9,301 nt of DNA, taken from assembly GCA_050996575.1 (NCBI GenBank), contig JBPCRS010000059.1, positions 1 to 9,301 of the forward strand, written 5' to 3'. Positions 1-5,547 of this stretch are shown here, in pieces. Origin of the DNA: DASUSH01 sp050996575 (GTDB lineage: Bacteria > Actinomycetota > Thermoleophilia > Solirubrobacterales > 70-9). Position numbers and translations under genes: made by a program. Under the pieces are notes generated by a model. That model saw only the letters and a program-made list of their open reading frames with translations, was not told where the DNA came from and ran no database searches. Each line of letters begins with the position of its first letter. Positions within the stretch are counted from its first letter, which is position 1.

Positions 1-1
1 T

Positions 2-265
2 CGCGCGCTCCTCTCCCGCCCCCCTCGTCCCCTCGCCCCCCCCCCGCGACCGCGAATCCCTTTCCCGCTGATTACCCCCTGGCTTTCGTCGCTTTGGATC
101 GGCCTCGTCACACCGGTCGATGCCGGCGTCGCACGGCCACTCGTCGAGGGGCTGAGCACCGAAACGGTGGTCAAGGATGAATCCGGGATGGGGCTCTTCC
201 AGGTCGAGCCGATCGGCTTCGACGAGGCGCTAAAGCGCGCCCTCGCCGAGGACGACGAAACCTGA
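2..265 (+). CDS. NAD(P)H-binding SDR-like protein, C-terminal end only (5' end outside window)
   Basis: An open frame enters from the left edge and stops at TGA 263-265. From about position 56 the translation reads RIPFPLITPWLSSLWIGL and then VTPVDAGVARPLVEGL. This is the C-terminal signature of atypical SDR/NmrA-like NAD(P)H-binding proteins, often fused to DUF2867 or annotated as NAD-dependent epimerases. The tail (SGMGLFQVEP, then EALKRALAEDDE) matches the tail of the complete minus-strand gene at 718-1680 (SGMELFAIKP, then ALHRAIEEDDEED), so the two are paralogues. The first 48 bases contain no A, and there is a run of ten C at 36-45. The translation there is proline/arginine-rich and does not look like the family, so a frameshift or sequence error near the edge is possible. 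The gene converges on the SRPBCC gene, with 6 bp between the stops. The Rossmann domain is not in view. Confidence 0.72.
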   Translation, partial: RALLSRPPRPLAPPPRPRIPFPLITPWLSSLWIGLVTPVDAGVARPLVEGLSTETVVKDESGMGLFQVEPIGFDEALKRALAEDDET

Positions 266-271
266 CCCCTT

Positions 272-718
272 TTAGGTTTCGAGCAGCTCCTTCAGCCGCG
301 CCAGACTTTTCTCCGCTTCCTTCCGCGCCGGCGATTTGACCAGCAGCCGGCCGGCGACAGAGCCGAGAAATCCCGCCGGGAAGTCGAACTCGGTCTCGTA
401 GCGGACCTTCGAGCCCTCGCCCGAAGGCTCGATCCGGTAGGCGACGCGGGCCTTCGAGCCCGCCGGGCCCCTGCCCTCCCAGTCGGCGGCGACCGGCGGA
501 TCGGCGCGGGTCACCGTCCAGGCGACCTTGAACGACTTACCGGCGAGCGCGAGCTTCTGCTCGAACGCATCGTCCTTGCCGAGCGGCGGGTCGGGGGCCT
601 CGCCGACCGAGCGGTGGATCGTCACCCAGTCCTCGAGCCGACCCGGGTCCATCATCGCCTCATAGACCTCGGCGGGCGGCGCGACGATCTCGATCTCGGC
701 GCTGACCGACTCGCCCAT
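272..718 (-). CDS. SRPBCC (START/polyketide-cyclase/CoxG-like) fold protein
   Basis: 148 aa. The N-terminus (SVSAEIEIVAPPAEVYEAMM) begins with the beta-strand/helix opening typical of SRPBCC proteins, in which the protein meets substrate at 'A.. VY..M.D...'. The middle has alternating strands (FEQKLALAGKSFKVAWTVTR, then ARVAYRIEP), and the C-terminus is a long amphipathic helix (KEAEKSLARLKELLE) that caps the hydrophobic cavity in this fold. Family members bind lipids or small hydrophobic ligands, or act with redox enzymes; the ligand here cannot be told. No signal peptide or membrane segment is seen, so it should be cytosolic. The start is supported by a strong Shine-Dalgarno GAGGAGGA (complement of 722-729) and by a TGATG stop/start overlap with the upstream SDR-like gene. 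It is the last gene of the ppk1 operon. The family call is good; the function is unknown. Confidence 0.8.
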   Translation of the reverse strand: MGESVSAEIEIVAPPAEVYEAMMDPGRLEDWVTIHRSVGEAPDPPLGKDDAFEQKLALAGKSFKVAWTVTRADPPVAADWEGRGPAGSKARVAYRIEPSGEGSKVRYETEFDFPAGFLGSVAGRLLVKSPARKEAEKSLARLKELLET

Positions 719-1680
719 CAGTCCTCCTCGTCGTCTTCCTCGATCGCCCGGTGCAGTGCGATCGAGAGCGGTTCGGGCTTGATCGCGAACAGCTCCATCC
801 CCGACCGATCGGTGACCACAGTGTCGCCGGGAAGGCCAAGCGTGATCGCGGTCGCGACGGCGTCGTTTCCGGTCGTTACCGCGCCCGCCGCCGCGGCGAT
901 CGCCCCCGGCGTGGCGGCGGCGTCGAAGACCACGTCTAGCATCTTCGTCTTCGCCAGCCGCCGCAACGGCTTTCGGCCGAGCTCGCGGGCCATCGCGTCT
1001 ACGACATCGAGGTGGGCGAGCACGTCGGGGCCGCCGATCTGCACCTCGCGCCCCGCCGACTCCGCCACCTCGGGCGCCTGGCGCAGGTAGGCGACGGTGT
1101 CGCGGATTCCGATCGGCTGCGTACGCGAGCTCAGCCAGTCGGGCGTCGGCAGGGCCGGCAGGCGCTCGACGATCGAGCGCAGCAGCTCGAACGACTCGCT
1201 GCCGGCGCCGACGATCATCGCCGCGCGGAAGTAGGTCAGCGGAGGGCCCGTCCGCTCGAGCACGATCGCGATGTCGTGGCGGCTCTGAAGGTGCTCGGAG
1301 AGGCTCGGCTCGCCGTGGTCGCGGTGCGGGGCGGTGTCCTCGGCGAGACCGCCGAGGTAGATCACCCTGCTGACGCCGGCGGCGCTCGCCGCCTCGCCGA
1401 ACCGGCGCGCCGCAAAGCGCTCCTGATCGGCCCAGTCGTCGACCCTGCCCATCATGTGGATGAGGAAGTAGGCGACGTCGATTCCCTCGAGCGCGCGTTC
1501 GGCGACACCATCCTCGGTGACGTCGCCCTCGACCAGCTCGCAGCCGGCCTCGGCCAGCTCGAGCGAGGCGTCCGACCCGCGCGAGCGGACGAGGCAGCGA
1601 ACCTCGAGCCCGTCCTCGAGCAGCTCCGGTGCGAGGGAGCGGCCCACGAACCCCGTTGCTCCCGCGATCAGCGCCTTCAT
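718..1680 (-). CDS. NAD(P)H-binding atypical SDR / NmrA-like oxidoreductase
   Basis: 320 aa with a complete Rossmann nucleotide-binding start, MKALIAGATGFVGRSL (GxxGxxG at residues 7-13). It is followed by EGDVTED (51-57), YFLIHMMG (71-78) and VIYLGGLAED (106-115), the usual order in atypical SDRs related to NmrA, NDUFA9 and epimerases. The classical YxxxK catalytic pair is not obvious at its usual place, as is common in atypical SDRs, so it may be a sensor or a non-classical reductase. The C-terminal half is alanine-rich and ends in an acidic tail. It is a paralogue of the truncated plus-strand gene at 2-265. The frame is open up to 1887, but the extra 69 residues are arginine/proline-rich shadow sequence. 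The start at 1680 gives the Rossmann motif at the N-terminus, an SD-like GAGGGG (complement of 1686-1691), and an ATGA overlap with the gene upstream. It was probably co-translated with both neighbours. Confidence 0.85.
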   Translation of the reverse strand: MKALIAGATGFVGRSLAPELLEDGLEVRCLVRSRGSDASLELAEAGCELVEGDVTEDGVAERALEGIDVAYFLIHMMGRVDDWADQERFAARRFGEAASAAGVSRVIYLGGLAEDTAPHRDHGEPSLSEHLQSRHDIAIVLERTGPPLTYFRAAMIVGAGSESFELLRSIVERLPALPTPDWLSSRTQPIGIRDTVAYLRQAPEVAESAGREVQIGGPDVLAHLDVVDAMARELGRKPLRRLAKTKMLDVVFDAAATPGAIAAAAGAVTTGNDAVATAITLGLPGDTVVTDRSGMELFAIKPEPLSIALHRAIEEDDEED

Positions 1681-2306
1681 CCCTGCCCCTCGGCGCCGGC
1701 GTCGATATCGCCGGCGAGCGCGCCGATCTCCGATGGCGGGAAGTCGAGGCGGGCGAGTGAGCGGAGGAAGCCGAAGGTCACGAGGCGGTGGATGCGAACC
1801 TGGGTCTGCCCGTAAAGCCAAGCGCCGAAACGGGCGAAGCGACCACTGCCGCGGATGAAGGGATAGAAGTTCTGGACCGTGACGCACACGTGGACGCGCC
1901 CAGGCTCGTCCAGCTTACGGACAACGATCCGCAGGAAGCCCTGGCCGCGGCCCTGCTTGGCGACGAGCAGCCCGCGATCGATCCGCCAGGTGACGGTTCC
2001 CTCCGCCGGCTCGGTCTCGTACTCGGGAGCGTGGAAGCGAAGCAGTGGCAGCCGGCGGGAGATCAGGACGACGGTGCGCGACTCCTCGGCGTAGACGACC
2101 CTGATCAGCCCGAGCGAGATCTTGTTCAAGAATCGCCAGTAGCTACGCGCCAGCCGGTTGAGATACTCGGGCCGCCAGAACCGCTCGAGGACGTCCTCGG
2201 GAACCGTCGCGTAGGCCTCCTGGGTCGAGTCGACCGCGCCGTCGGGAGCGACGGGCGTCAGATCCTTCTCGGGCAGCAGCTCGACTTCGGCGGGCGTCTC
2301 GGCCAT
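1677..2306 (-). CDS. Conserved protein of unknown function, ppk1-operon member
   Basis: 209 aa from ATG 2306; the longer open frame upstream runs inside ppk1 and has no credible start. I do not recognise a named domain. After a variable acidic N-terminus (about residues 1-35), the core has ERFWRPEYLNRLARSYWRFL, then an LGLIRVVYAEESRTVVLI segment and RLPLLRFHAPEYE. A WRIDRGLLVAKQGRGQGFL stretch suggests strongly predicted beta structure ending in a conserved amphipathic tail (GQTQVRIHRLVTFGFLRSLA). The protein is rich in W, F, Y and R and has no clear transmembrane helix. My impression, from memory, is that similar unnamed proteins sit beside SDR-like genes in actinobacteria. It begins 32 bp after the ppk1 stop and overlaps the next gene by ATGA, so co-expression is likely. 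No good Shine-Dalgarno is visible before 2306. The gene call is solid; the function is unknown. Confidence 0.75.
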   Translation of the reverse strand: MAETPAEVELLPEKDLTPVAPDGAVDSTQEAYATVPEDVLERFWRPEYLNRLARSYWRFLNKISLGLIRVVYAEESRTVVLISRRLPLLRFHAPEYETEPAEGTVTWRIDRGLLVAKQGRGQGFLRIVVRKLDEPGRVHVCVTVQNFYPFIRGSGRFARFGAWLYGQTQVRIHRLVTFGFLRSLARLDFPPSEIGALAGDIDAGAEGQG

Positions 2307-2338
2307 CGGCGCGTAGAGGCTAGGGACAGCGCTGCGAA

Positions 2339-4510
2339 TTAGAGCGACTTCGCCGCCTCGGCAGCACGCAGCAGGTGGTGCTCGATCAGCTCGGCGTGGA
2401 CGCTGCGCGGGTTCTCGCGCTCGCGCTCGCGCCTGGTCCATTTGCCGTCGGAGTCGAGCGTCCAGGCGTTCGTATCGTCGGCGAGCGAGCGGTCGAGGAC
2501 GTCGAGCAGCTCGCCGCGAGCGCGCTCGTCCTCGACCGGGGCGATCAGCTCGACCCGGTTGTAGAGGTTTCGCGGCATCAGGTCGGCCGAGCCGATGTAG
2601 ACGACGGGATCCTCGCCGGGGCGCTCGAACGCGTAGATCCGCGAGTGCTCGAGGAAGCGGCCGACGACGGAGACGACCTCGATCGTCTCCGAGATCCCCT
2701 CGACACCTGGCCGCAGGGCGCAGATCCCGCGGACGTTGAGCTGGATCTCGACCCCCGCCTGCGAGGCGCGGTAGAGCGCCTCGATCGAGGTCGCATCGAG
2801 CAGCGAGTTCATCTTCAGCCGGATTCGAGCGGGGCGCTCGGGCGTGTGAGCCTCGATCGTCCGGTTGATCTGGTCGAGCAGGCCCTCGAACAGGTTGAAC
2901 GGCGCGATCAGCGCCTTGCGGTAGCGGCGCGGGCGCGAGTACCCGGTCAGATAGTTGAACATCTCGGCGATGTCGGAGCCGAGCGCGGGATCACAGGTGA
3001 AAAGCCCGACATCGGTATAGAGGCGAGCGGTCTTCGGGTTGTAGTTGCCGGTGCCGACGTGGACGTAGTGGCGGACGCCGTCACCCTCGCGGCGGGCGAC
3101 GAGCACGCACTTGACGTGAGTCTTCAGCGCCGGGATCCCGTAGACGACGTGGACGCCGGCCTGCTCGAGCTTCTTCGCCCAGCCGATGTTCGCCTGCTCG
3201 TCGAAGCGCGCCTTGAGCTCGACCAGGCAGACCGCCTGCTTGCCCGCCTCCGAGGCGGTGATCAGGCTCGGCACCAGCGGCGAATCCGAGCTCGTCCGGT
3301 AGACGGTCTGCTTGATCGCGAGTACGTCGGGGTCGGCGACGGCCTGCTTGACGAACTGCACGACCGAATTCGAGAACGAGTCGTAGGGGTGGTGGACGAG
3401 GATGTCGCCGTCGCGCATCGCCGCCATCACGTCGGGCTCCTCGCCCTCCTCGCCCTGAAGGCGCGGATGGGTCGTGCCCGAGAACGGCGGGTAGCGAAGA
3501 TCGCCGAAGCCGGAAACGTCGGCGATGTCGAAGAGGTCGCTGAGCCCGAGCAGGCCGCCGGCCTCGTAGACCTGCTCCTCCTCGATCCGCAGCGCATCGA
3601 CGAGCTGGCCACGCAGGCGCTCGTCCATTCCGGCCTTGACCTCGAGCCGAACGACCTCGCCGAAGCGGCGGCGGCGGATCTCGTCCTCAACCGCCTGCAT
3701 CAAGTCGTCGGCTTCGTCGGAGACGTCGTAGTCGGTGTCGCGGGTGACCCTGAAGTAGGCGTGCTGGAGGACCTCCATACCCGGGAAAAGCGCCGGCAAG
3801 TTGGCGGCGATCACTTCCTCGAGCGGGACGAACGTGTTGCCGTCGCCGAGGCTGAGGAAGCGGCGCAGGAGCTCCTTCGGCACCTTCACCCGGGCCAGCA
3901 CCTCGGTCCCCTGGTCGGGGTCGCGGAGCGTCACCGCGAGGCTGAGCGAGAGGTTCGAGATATACGGGAACGGCCGGCCGAGGCCGATCACCAGCGGCGT
4001 CAACGCCGGGAAGACCTGGCGCTTGAACAGCGATTCGAGCTCGGCGCGCTCCTCCTCAGACGCCGAGTCCGCCGAGATCACGCGGACTCCGTGCTCGGCC
4101 AATGCCGGCATCAGCTCGCGATCGCAGCAGCGGTCGAGCCGCTCGTGCAGTTCGATCACGCGCTCGCGGATCGCGGCGAGCTGCTCGGCTGGGCTCATCC
4201 CGTCAGCGCCACGAGCATCGACGCTGGCGTCGACCTGGTCGTGCAGGCCGGCGACGCGAACCATGAAGAACTCGTCGAGGTTGTTCTCGTAAATCGCCAA
4301 GAACTTGACTCGCTCGAGCAGCGGCACCGAGGGGTCCTCGGCGAGCTGGAGGACACGATCGTTGAAGTCGAGCCAGGAGAGCTCGCGATTGAAGAAGAGC
4401 TCGGGATCCTTGAGCGCCGGCGTCTCGTCGGCGATCGCTTCGGCGAGGGCCCGCTCGCGCTCGGCGTCCTCGATCGCCGGCGACGTCACGTGCTGAGGAA
4501 GCGAGCTCAC
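2339..4510 (-). CDS. ppk1: Polyphosphate kinase 1
   Basis: 723 aa, close to the roughly 690-740 aa typical of Ppk1. It reversibly transfers the terminal phosphate of ATP to inorganic polyphosphate, usually at the inner membrane face. The N domain opens with FFNRELSWLDFN (39-50) and LAIYENNLDEFFMVR (71-85). The head domain has ALTPLVIGLGRPFPY (169-183), and the core has HHPYDSF (373-379) and AIKQTVYRTS (398-407). It continues with ELKARFDEQANIGWAKKLEQ (431-450), PALKTHVKC (460-468) and HVGTGNYNPKTARLYTD (484-500). His465 in KTHVK corresponds to the autophosphorylated histidine (E. coli His435), and His622 in FLEHSRIY to the second catalytic histidine (E. coli His592). The arginines in YRTS and ARFDE match the phosphate/metal-binding arginines. 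The start is GTG; a CATAAT hexamer ends 7 bp upstream and no SD is present, suggesting a leaderless mRNA. It is the first gene of a four-gene operon. A long open frame on the opposite strand is a codon-bias shadow. Confidence 0.97.
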   Translation of the reverse strand: MSSLPQHVTSPAIEDAERERALAEAIADETPALKDPELFFNRELSWLDFNDRVLQLAEDPSVPLLERVKFLAIYENNLDEFFMVRVAGLHDQVDASVDARGADGMSPAEQLAAIRERVIELHERLDRCCDRELMPALAEHGVRVISADSASEEERAELESLFKRQVFPALTPLVIGLGRPFPYISNLSLSLAVTLRDPDQGTEVLARVKVPKELLRRFLSLGDGNTFVPLEEVIAANLPALFPGMEVLQHAYFRVTRDTDYDVSDEADDLMQAVEDEIRRRRFGEVVRLEVKAGMDERLRGQLVDALRIEEEQVYEAGGLLGLSDLFDIADVSGFGDLRYPPFSGTTHPRLQGEEGEEPDVMAAMRDGDILVHHPYDSFSNSVVQFVKQAVADPDVLAIKQTVYRTSSDSPLVPSLITASEAGKQAVCLVELKARFDEQANIGWAKKLEQAGVHVVYGIPALKTHVKCVLVARREGDGVRHYVHVGTGNYNPKTARLYTDVGLFTCDPALGSDIAEMFNYLTGYSRPRRYRKALIAPFNLFEGLLDQINRTIEAHTPERPARIRLKMNSLLDATSIEALYRASQAGVEIQLNVRGICALRPGVEGISETIEVVSVVGRFLEHSRIYAFERPGEDPVVYIGSADLMPRNLYNRVELIAPVEDERARGELLDVLDRSLADDTNAWTLDSDGKWTRRERERENPRSVHAELIEHHLLRAAEAAKSL

Positions 4511-4516
4511 CCGACC

Positions 4517-4522
4517 ATTATG
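4517..4522 (-). promoter_or_regulatory. Putative -10 hexamer of ppk1 (leaderless start)
   Basis: Read on the minus strand this is CATAAT, five of six matches to TATAAT. It is followed by 6 nt and then the GTG start at 4510, so transcription would begin at or within a base of the start codon. No convincing -35 box and no Shine-Dalgarno are seen. The divergent gap 4511-4614 also carries the promoter of the small plus-strand gene. Confidence 0.5.
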
Positions 4523-4600
4523 GAAGAGACGGGCCTTTCGGTTGTGAACGATTCGTTCCGAGAGGCCGATGCTGGTCTCGCGGCCATCAGCCGGCGGCGC

Positions 4601-4606
4601 TAACGT
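4601..4606 (+). promoter_or_regulatory. Putative -10 hexamer of the small gene/nucleotidyltransferase pair
   Basis: TAACGT fits the TAnnnT pattern and ends 8 nt before ATG 4615. There is no Shine-Dalgarno before that ATG, which fits a leaderless transcript. No clear -35 box is seen 17-18 bp upstream. Confidence 0.4.
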
Positions 4607-4614
4607 CAGTCCTC

Positions 4615-4794
4615 ATGAGCGGCGCGCCGAAGACGCCGATCCCCCCGAAGGGCGACCCGTGGCGAGACAACGAGCTCGTCCGTCGTGCGCGGCTGCGGGA
4701 GGACGCGAAGCGCCCGCTGGGTGTGAACCTCGCCGATGCGCTCGAACACAGCGGGTTCATGATTCGCATCGCCGGCAGCGCTCTGCGCAAGTGA
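4615..4794 (+). CDS. Small protein paired with a nucleotidyltransferase; unknown function
   Basis: 59 aa, starting MSGAPKTPIPPKGDPWRDNE and ending in FMIRIAGSALRK. It is basic (many R and K) with a proline-rich N-terminus and a central helix-prone charged stretch (NELVRRARLREDAKR); no domain is recognised. Evidence that it is real: the frame runs from a plausible leaderless ATG, codon use is normal with G/C in third positions, and its stop overlaps the GTG of the nucleotidyltransferase gene in a GTGA junction, so the two are translationally coupled. I have the impression that such small ORFs recur ahead of AbiEii-like nucleotidyltransferases in actinobacteria. If that is right, it could be a partner such as an antitoxin, adaptor or substrate-specificity subunit. 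The function is not established. Confidence 0.65.
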   Translation: MSGAPKTPIPPKGDPWRDNELVRRARLREDAKRPLGVNLADALEHSGFMIRIAGSALRK

Positions 4795-5324
4795 GCTTCG
4801 GGCCGGGTCGCCTCAGGGAGCTTGTCGAGCGGCTGGTCGAAGCCGAGGTCGATTTCGTCCTCGTCGGTGGACTCGCCGTCGGCACTTGGGGGTTCATCCG
4901 CGGGACCAAGGATGTCGACATCGTGCCCAATCCCGACCCGGCCAACTTGGACCGGCTTGCGGACGTGCTCGAAGAGCTCGACGGCAAGGTCAGGGTGAAC
5001 GAAGAGTTGATGGCCACCAGCGCGATCCGGATATTCCTCCGTACCGGCGACAAGACCCTCGTCGTGACCGAACTCGGCGACGTCGACGTGCTCCAGGGCC
5101 TGCCGCAGGTGCCGCGGTTCGCGGATCTGGCCTCGCGCTCGAGCGAGGCCGACCTCGAGGGTGTACCCGTGACCGTCTGCTCACTCGAAGACCTGCTGGC
5201 GATGAAGCGGGCCGCCGACCGAGCGATCGACCGAGCCGACATCGAGGCATTGGAGATCGCTCACAGCGAACCTGGCCCGGAGGAGCGCGACAACCCCCCG
5301 AACGAGGGTCCCGAGCGCGTCTGA
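4791..5324 (+). CDS. Nucleotidyltransferase-fold protein (AbiEii / DUF6036-like)
   Basis: 177 aa from GTG 4791. The MNT-type nucleotidyltransferase core is clear: FVLVGGLAVGTWGFIRGTKD contains the GG motif (26-27) and is followed by DVDIV (41-45), which gives the two metal-binding aspartates D41 and D43. A third acidic pair lies in GDVDVL (96-101). VTVCSLEDLLAMKRAADR (128-145) and DRADIEAL follow, as in AbiEii-type and DUF6036-type proteins. Enzymes of this fold transfer NMPs or pyrophosphate to protein or RNA targets; AbiEii is the toxin of a phage-defence toxin-antitoxin system, while stand-alone members can have other roles. Here there is no AbiEi-type winged-helix antitoxin, but a small gene overlaps upstream. 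The C-terminal tail (from about 158) is acidic and proline-rich and looks disordered. The frame is open further upstream, but the GTGA overlap and the motif position favour 4791. Confidence 0.8.
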   Translation: MSFGPGRLRELVERLVEAEVDFVLVGGLAVGTWGFIRGTKDVDIVPNPDPANLDRLADVLEELDGKVRVNEELMATSAIRIFLRTGDKTLVVTELGDVDVLQGLPQVPRFADLASRSSEADLEGVPVTVCSLEDLLAMKRAADRAIDRADIEALEIAHSEPGPEERDNPPNEGPERV

Positions 5325-5340
5325 CGCTCAGGCGGCGCGG

Positions 5341-5526
5341 CGGCCGCCGGCGATCGGCGGCCAGGGCGACCGAACAATCCTCGCCGAGGCGCCGCTCGGG
5401 CAAATCCCGGTCTGGGTCCGCGAGGGCTCAATCCTCGTCACCCACCCCGCCGACGCGGTGCGCAACGGCCTCGGCCTCGAGGGCGAAGCGACCCGACCGC
5501 TCGAGGCGACGCTCTGGGGTCGCTCT
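5341..5526 (+). pseudogene. Remnant resembling the C-terminal end of a family 31 glycoside hydrolase
   Basis: The 223-bp gap between the nucleotidyltransferase and the PhoX-like gene is not empty. In the frame of the downstream gene it reads ILAEAPLGQIPVWVREGSIL, then VTHPADAVRNGLGLEGEA and RPLEATLWGRS. The 'PLGQIPVWVREGSI' block is what I know from the beta-sandwich after the catalytic barrel of GH31 alpha-glucosidases/xylosidases, and 'RPLEATLWG' also occurs near the C-terminus of such proteins. No catalytic domain is present and no start codon gives a sensible protein, so I read it as a leftover of a deleted or broken gene. The frame runs on without a stop into the PhoX-like gene. The GH31 assignment is from memory of the motif; I could not search it. 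Confidence 0.5.
5342..5362 (+). terminator. GC-rich hairpin after the nucleotidyltransferase gene, possible terminator
   Basis: GGCCGCCG (5342-5349) pairs perfectly with CGGCGGCC (5355-5362) across a 5-nt loop, 17 bp after the stop at 5324. There is no T-run after it, so it is at best a weak intrinsic terminator of the type proposed for high-GC genomes. It lies at the start of the glycosidase-like remnant and may simply be coding sequence. Confidence 0.3.
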
Positions 5527-5534
5527 AACTGGTC

Positions 5535-5540
5535 TACGCT
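5535..5540 (+). promoter_or_regulatory. Putative -10 hexamer of the PhoX-like gene
   Basis: TACGCT fits TAnnnT and ends 7 nt before ATG 5548. There is no Shine-Dalgarno before the ATG. This again suggests a leaderless message, with the promoter lying inside or just after the glycosidase remnant. Confidence 0.35.
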
Positions 5541-5547
5541 GCTCGCA

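Noticed and set aside
1012..1815. 267-codon plus-strand open frame opposite the SDR-like gene
   Set aside because: Antisense shadow; arginine- and alanine-rich low-complexity translation, no motif, while the minus strand has a complete Rossmann start.
2375..4603. 742-codon open frame on the plus strand opposite ppk1
   Set aside because: It is the codon-bias shadow of ppk1 in a high-GC genome: the translation is rich in D, R, V, L and A and has no recognisable domain, whereas the minus strand encodes every Ppk1 motif.
4569..4790. Upstream extension of the nucleotidyltransferase frame
   Set aside because: It runs out of frame through the small gene and gives arginine/cysteine-rich nonsense; the GTGA overlap marks the start.
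5458..5547. Longer start (GTG 5458) for the PhoX-like protein, adding 30 residues
   Set aside because: It would bury the twin-arginine signal inside the protein; the added residues look like the glycosidase remnant.
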